From NCBI RefSeq assembly GCF_900187965.1, contig NZ_FZNL01000013.1, forward strand, positions 109,398-173,397: a stretch of DNA of 64,000 nt, read 5' to 3'. Each line of letters begins with the position of its first letter. Position 1 is the first letter of the stretch. Made by a program: the position numbers and the translations under genes. Positions 63,086 to 64,000 of the stretch are shown one piece after another. A model generated the notes under the pieces. It did not search any database and was not told the origin of the DNA. It saw only the letters and a program-made list of their open reading frames with translations. The DNA comes from Flavobacterium sp. ov086. Lineage in GTDB: Bacteria > Bacteroidota > Bacteroidia > Flavobacteriales > Flavobacteriaceae.

Positions 63086-63526
63086 TTATCGCATTGGAAC
63101 GTAACCCGCAAGCTTTTGTTTATATGTATTTTGAAAATAAATCATATAATTATAAATCAAATAGTTTACCTCATATCCGTAATGAATTTCAGGTCGGTAA
63201 TCAATCGTCATTTCGTATAAATTTGGATTGTAACGCTGTGGTTGCGAAGCTCTGATATTCCATTCTGTTACATACAAGCGATTCTTGATTTCGAGATAGG
63301 ACAGTGAGTAATAATTTCGAGGAAGTGCCATTGAGGCCAGCCAGGTACTAAAACCATTGTCAATAATAATAACCTCATATTCCAGAGAATCATTGGCAAT
63401 TCGTACGGTATCGTTTAGAGCAACTTTGGGTGTAGGTACAGGATTTGTTACGCTAGTATTTTTTGATGCCGTAGAGCAAGCGATTATTGTAAACAGAAGA
63501 ACTAATATGGAAAGACATTTTTTCAT
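63086..63526 (-). CDS. Hypothetical lipoprotein
   Basis: 146 residues from the ATG at 63524-63526. The longer frame to 63568 adds residues that break the signal. Lipobox 'TIIAC' (C17). The mature part is rich in Tyr and Asn ('YYSLSYLEIKNRLYVTEWNI', 'NPNLYEMTIDYRPEIHYGYE'), and ends 'KLAGYVPMR'. Probably an envelope lipoprotein; conserved in flavobacteria as far as I recall, function unknown. Spaced 33 bp upstream of the DUF6787-like gene, perhaps co-transcribed. Confidence 0.75.
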   Translation of the reverse strand: MKKCLSILVLLFTIIACSTASKNTSVTNPVPTPKVALNDTVRIANDSLEYEVIIIDNGFSTWLASMALPRNYYSLSYLEIKNRLYVTEWNIRASQPQRYNPNLYEMTIDYRPEIHYGYEVNYLIYNYMIYFQNTYKQKLAGYVPMR

Positions 63527-63642
63527 GGCTTTTATTTTCAATCCTTTAAAATTACAACTAAATTTCAAAAGAAGCTGTTAAGGTTCTTATAATCTAGTTT
63601 TTAGATTTTAATATTCGACAATAAAAAAGCCATTTGCAGAGC

Positions 63643-64000
63643 TGAACATGCCCCAAAAAGTTAGACACTATTTGGGGCATTTTTTATGGAAAGAAAAGTA
63701 AAGTATGACTATGCATTTAAGTTAGAATGTGTAGAATTGGTTTTAAAGAAGCATTATTCAGATGGATATGTTTCAAAATTAAAACAGACTCCAAGATGGA
63801 ATATTCGTAAGTGGGTCAGTTTTTATAAGGCATATGGTAAAATTGGTTTATTGCCACGAATGAATCAAAGCTATTCAGCCGAATTTAAGCTAAAAGTGCT
63901 CAATATCATAGAAAAGGAATCCCTTAGCTTGATGCAGGCTGGTATAAGATTTAATATTCCCGATATTTCCATAGTTTTAAAATGGAAAAAAGATTTTGCT
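63643..64000 (+). mobile_element. IS3-family (IS150-type) insertion sequence, left end
   Basis: The left end is likely at 63643, with the terminal sequence TGAACATGCCCCAAAAAG followed by TTAGACAC, similar to IS150-group inverted repeats. TGCCCCAAA (63649-63657) pairs with TTTGGGGCA ahead of the transposase start, forming a hairpin that could shield the gene from outside transcription. Transposase orfA begins at 63686. The right end is beyond the window, so its target duplication cannot be checked. Confidence 0.82.
63686..64000 (+). CDS. IS3-family transposase OrfA, partial
   Basis: At least 105 residues from ATG 63686 to the window end, no stop. It starts MERKVKYDYAFKLECVELVL and has two helix-turn-helix units: 'YDYAFKLECVELVLKKHYSD' ... 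'IRKWVSFYKAYGKIGL' and 'YSAEFKLKVLNIIEKESLSL' ... 'IPDISIVLKWKKDF'. This double HTH with 'F(K)LKVL' and 'WxKxF' is the IS150/IS3 OrfA pattern (helix-turn-helix domain of transposases). OrfB, with the DDE catalytic domain, would follow by programmed frameshift outside the window. Confidence 0.88.
   Translation, partial: MERKVKYDYAFKLECVELVLKKHYSDGYVSKLKQTPRWNIRKWVSFYKAYGKIGLLPRMNQSYSAEFKLKVLNIIEKESLSLMQAGIRFNIPDISIVLKWKKDFA

Noticed and set aside
1..64000. tRNA and rRNA genes
   Set aside because: No cloverleaf-like or rRNA segment was recognised while reading the gaps; a dedicated scan was not possible.

Overview
The window looks like a chromosomal segment of a Flavobacterium or a close relative (Bacteroidota, Flavobacteriaceae). 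The base composition is AT-rich. There is a SusC/SusD pair, many N-terminal lipoprotein signals, Bacteroidota-type -7 boxes (TAnnTTTG), several likely TTG starts, and flavobacterial families (DUF4834, YfhO, BatA-type, TIGR02757). I recognised no tRNA, rRNA or CRISPR array.

Layout. 1-1521: the 5' part of an FMN-binding glutamate-synthase-like gene and a NYN/LOTUS protein. 1660-7823: a nitrite/nitric-oxide island with an Fe-S-type Rrf2 regulator, lipoprotein azurin, di-iron repair protein RIC and a heme-copper-oxidase-like membrane protein, facing nirK-nirV-sco on the other strand. A related palindrome lies before rrf2, ric and nirK and probably ties them into one NO-responsive regulon. 8052-20485: an alpha-oxoamine synthase (perhaps for sulfonolipid), envelope proteins, YfhO, a glycosyltransferase, a flippase and an MscS channel. 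20718-23513: uvrA, then a nested palindromic repeat. 23915-35618: a beta-glucan (laminarin-type) utilisation locus with a membrane-spanning regulator, SusC, SusD, a binding lipoprotein with a duplicated module and two GH16 enzymes. 35947-38370: an ECF sigma factor with a 47-codon small gene, then a TPR protein. 38406-44451: housekeeping genes (an endonuclease III homologue without Fe-S cysteines, Bcp, an MBL hydrolase), broken by a 208-bp tandem repeat at 40614-41097.

44538-50511: a hydrolase-rich stretch with a HigBA-like toxin-antitoxin pair whose toxin is frameshifted, next to a decayed esterase fragment; then a dihydroorotase homologue that has lost its metal ligands, and a BatA-like protein. 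50800-53417: a lactonase and a DEAD-box helicase. 53528-59892: a compact five-gene operon (HEAT-repeat membrane protein, processive family-2 glycosyltransferase, TPR/YaiO-like outer-membrane barrel, DUF4838 protein, receiver lacking its phospho-acceptor Asp). This is the best candidate in the window for an undescribed system, plausibly synthesis and export of an extracellular polysaccharide. 59965-63526: TIGR02757, LolD-type ATPase, phosphodiester glycosidase and small membrane proteins. From 63643 an IS3-type insertion sequence runs off the end.

How the parts work together. NirK with its fused cytochrome c, azurin as a possible electron donor, and Sco/NirV as maturation factors would make NO from nitrite; RIC would repair NO damage, and the Rrf2 protein would sense it. 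The SusCD/GH16 locus would bind, cut and import beta-1,3-glucan under control of its own sensor-regulator. All functional statements are inferred from sequence reading; no database search was run.
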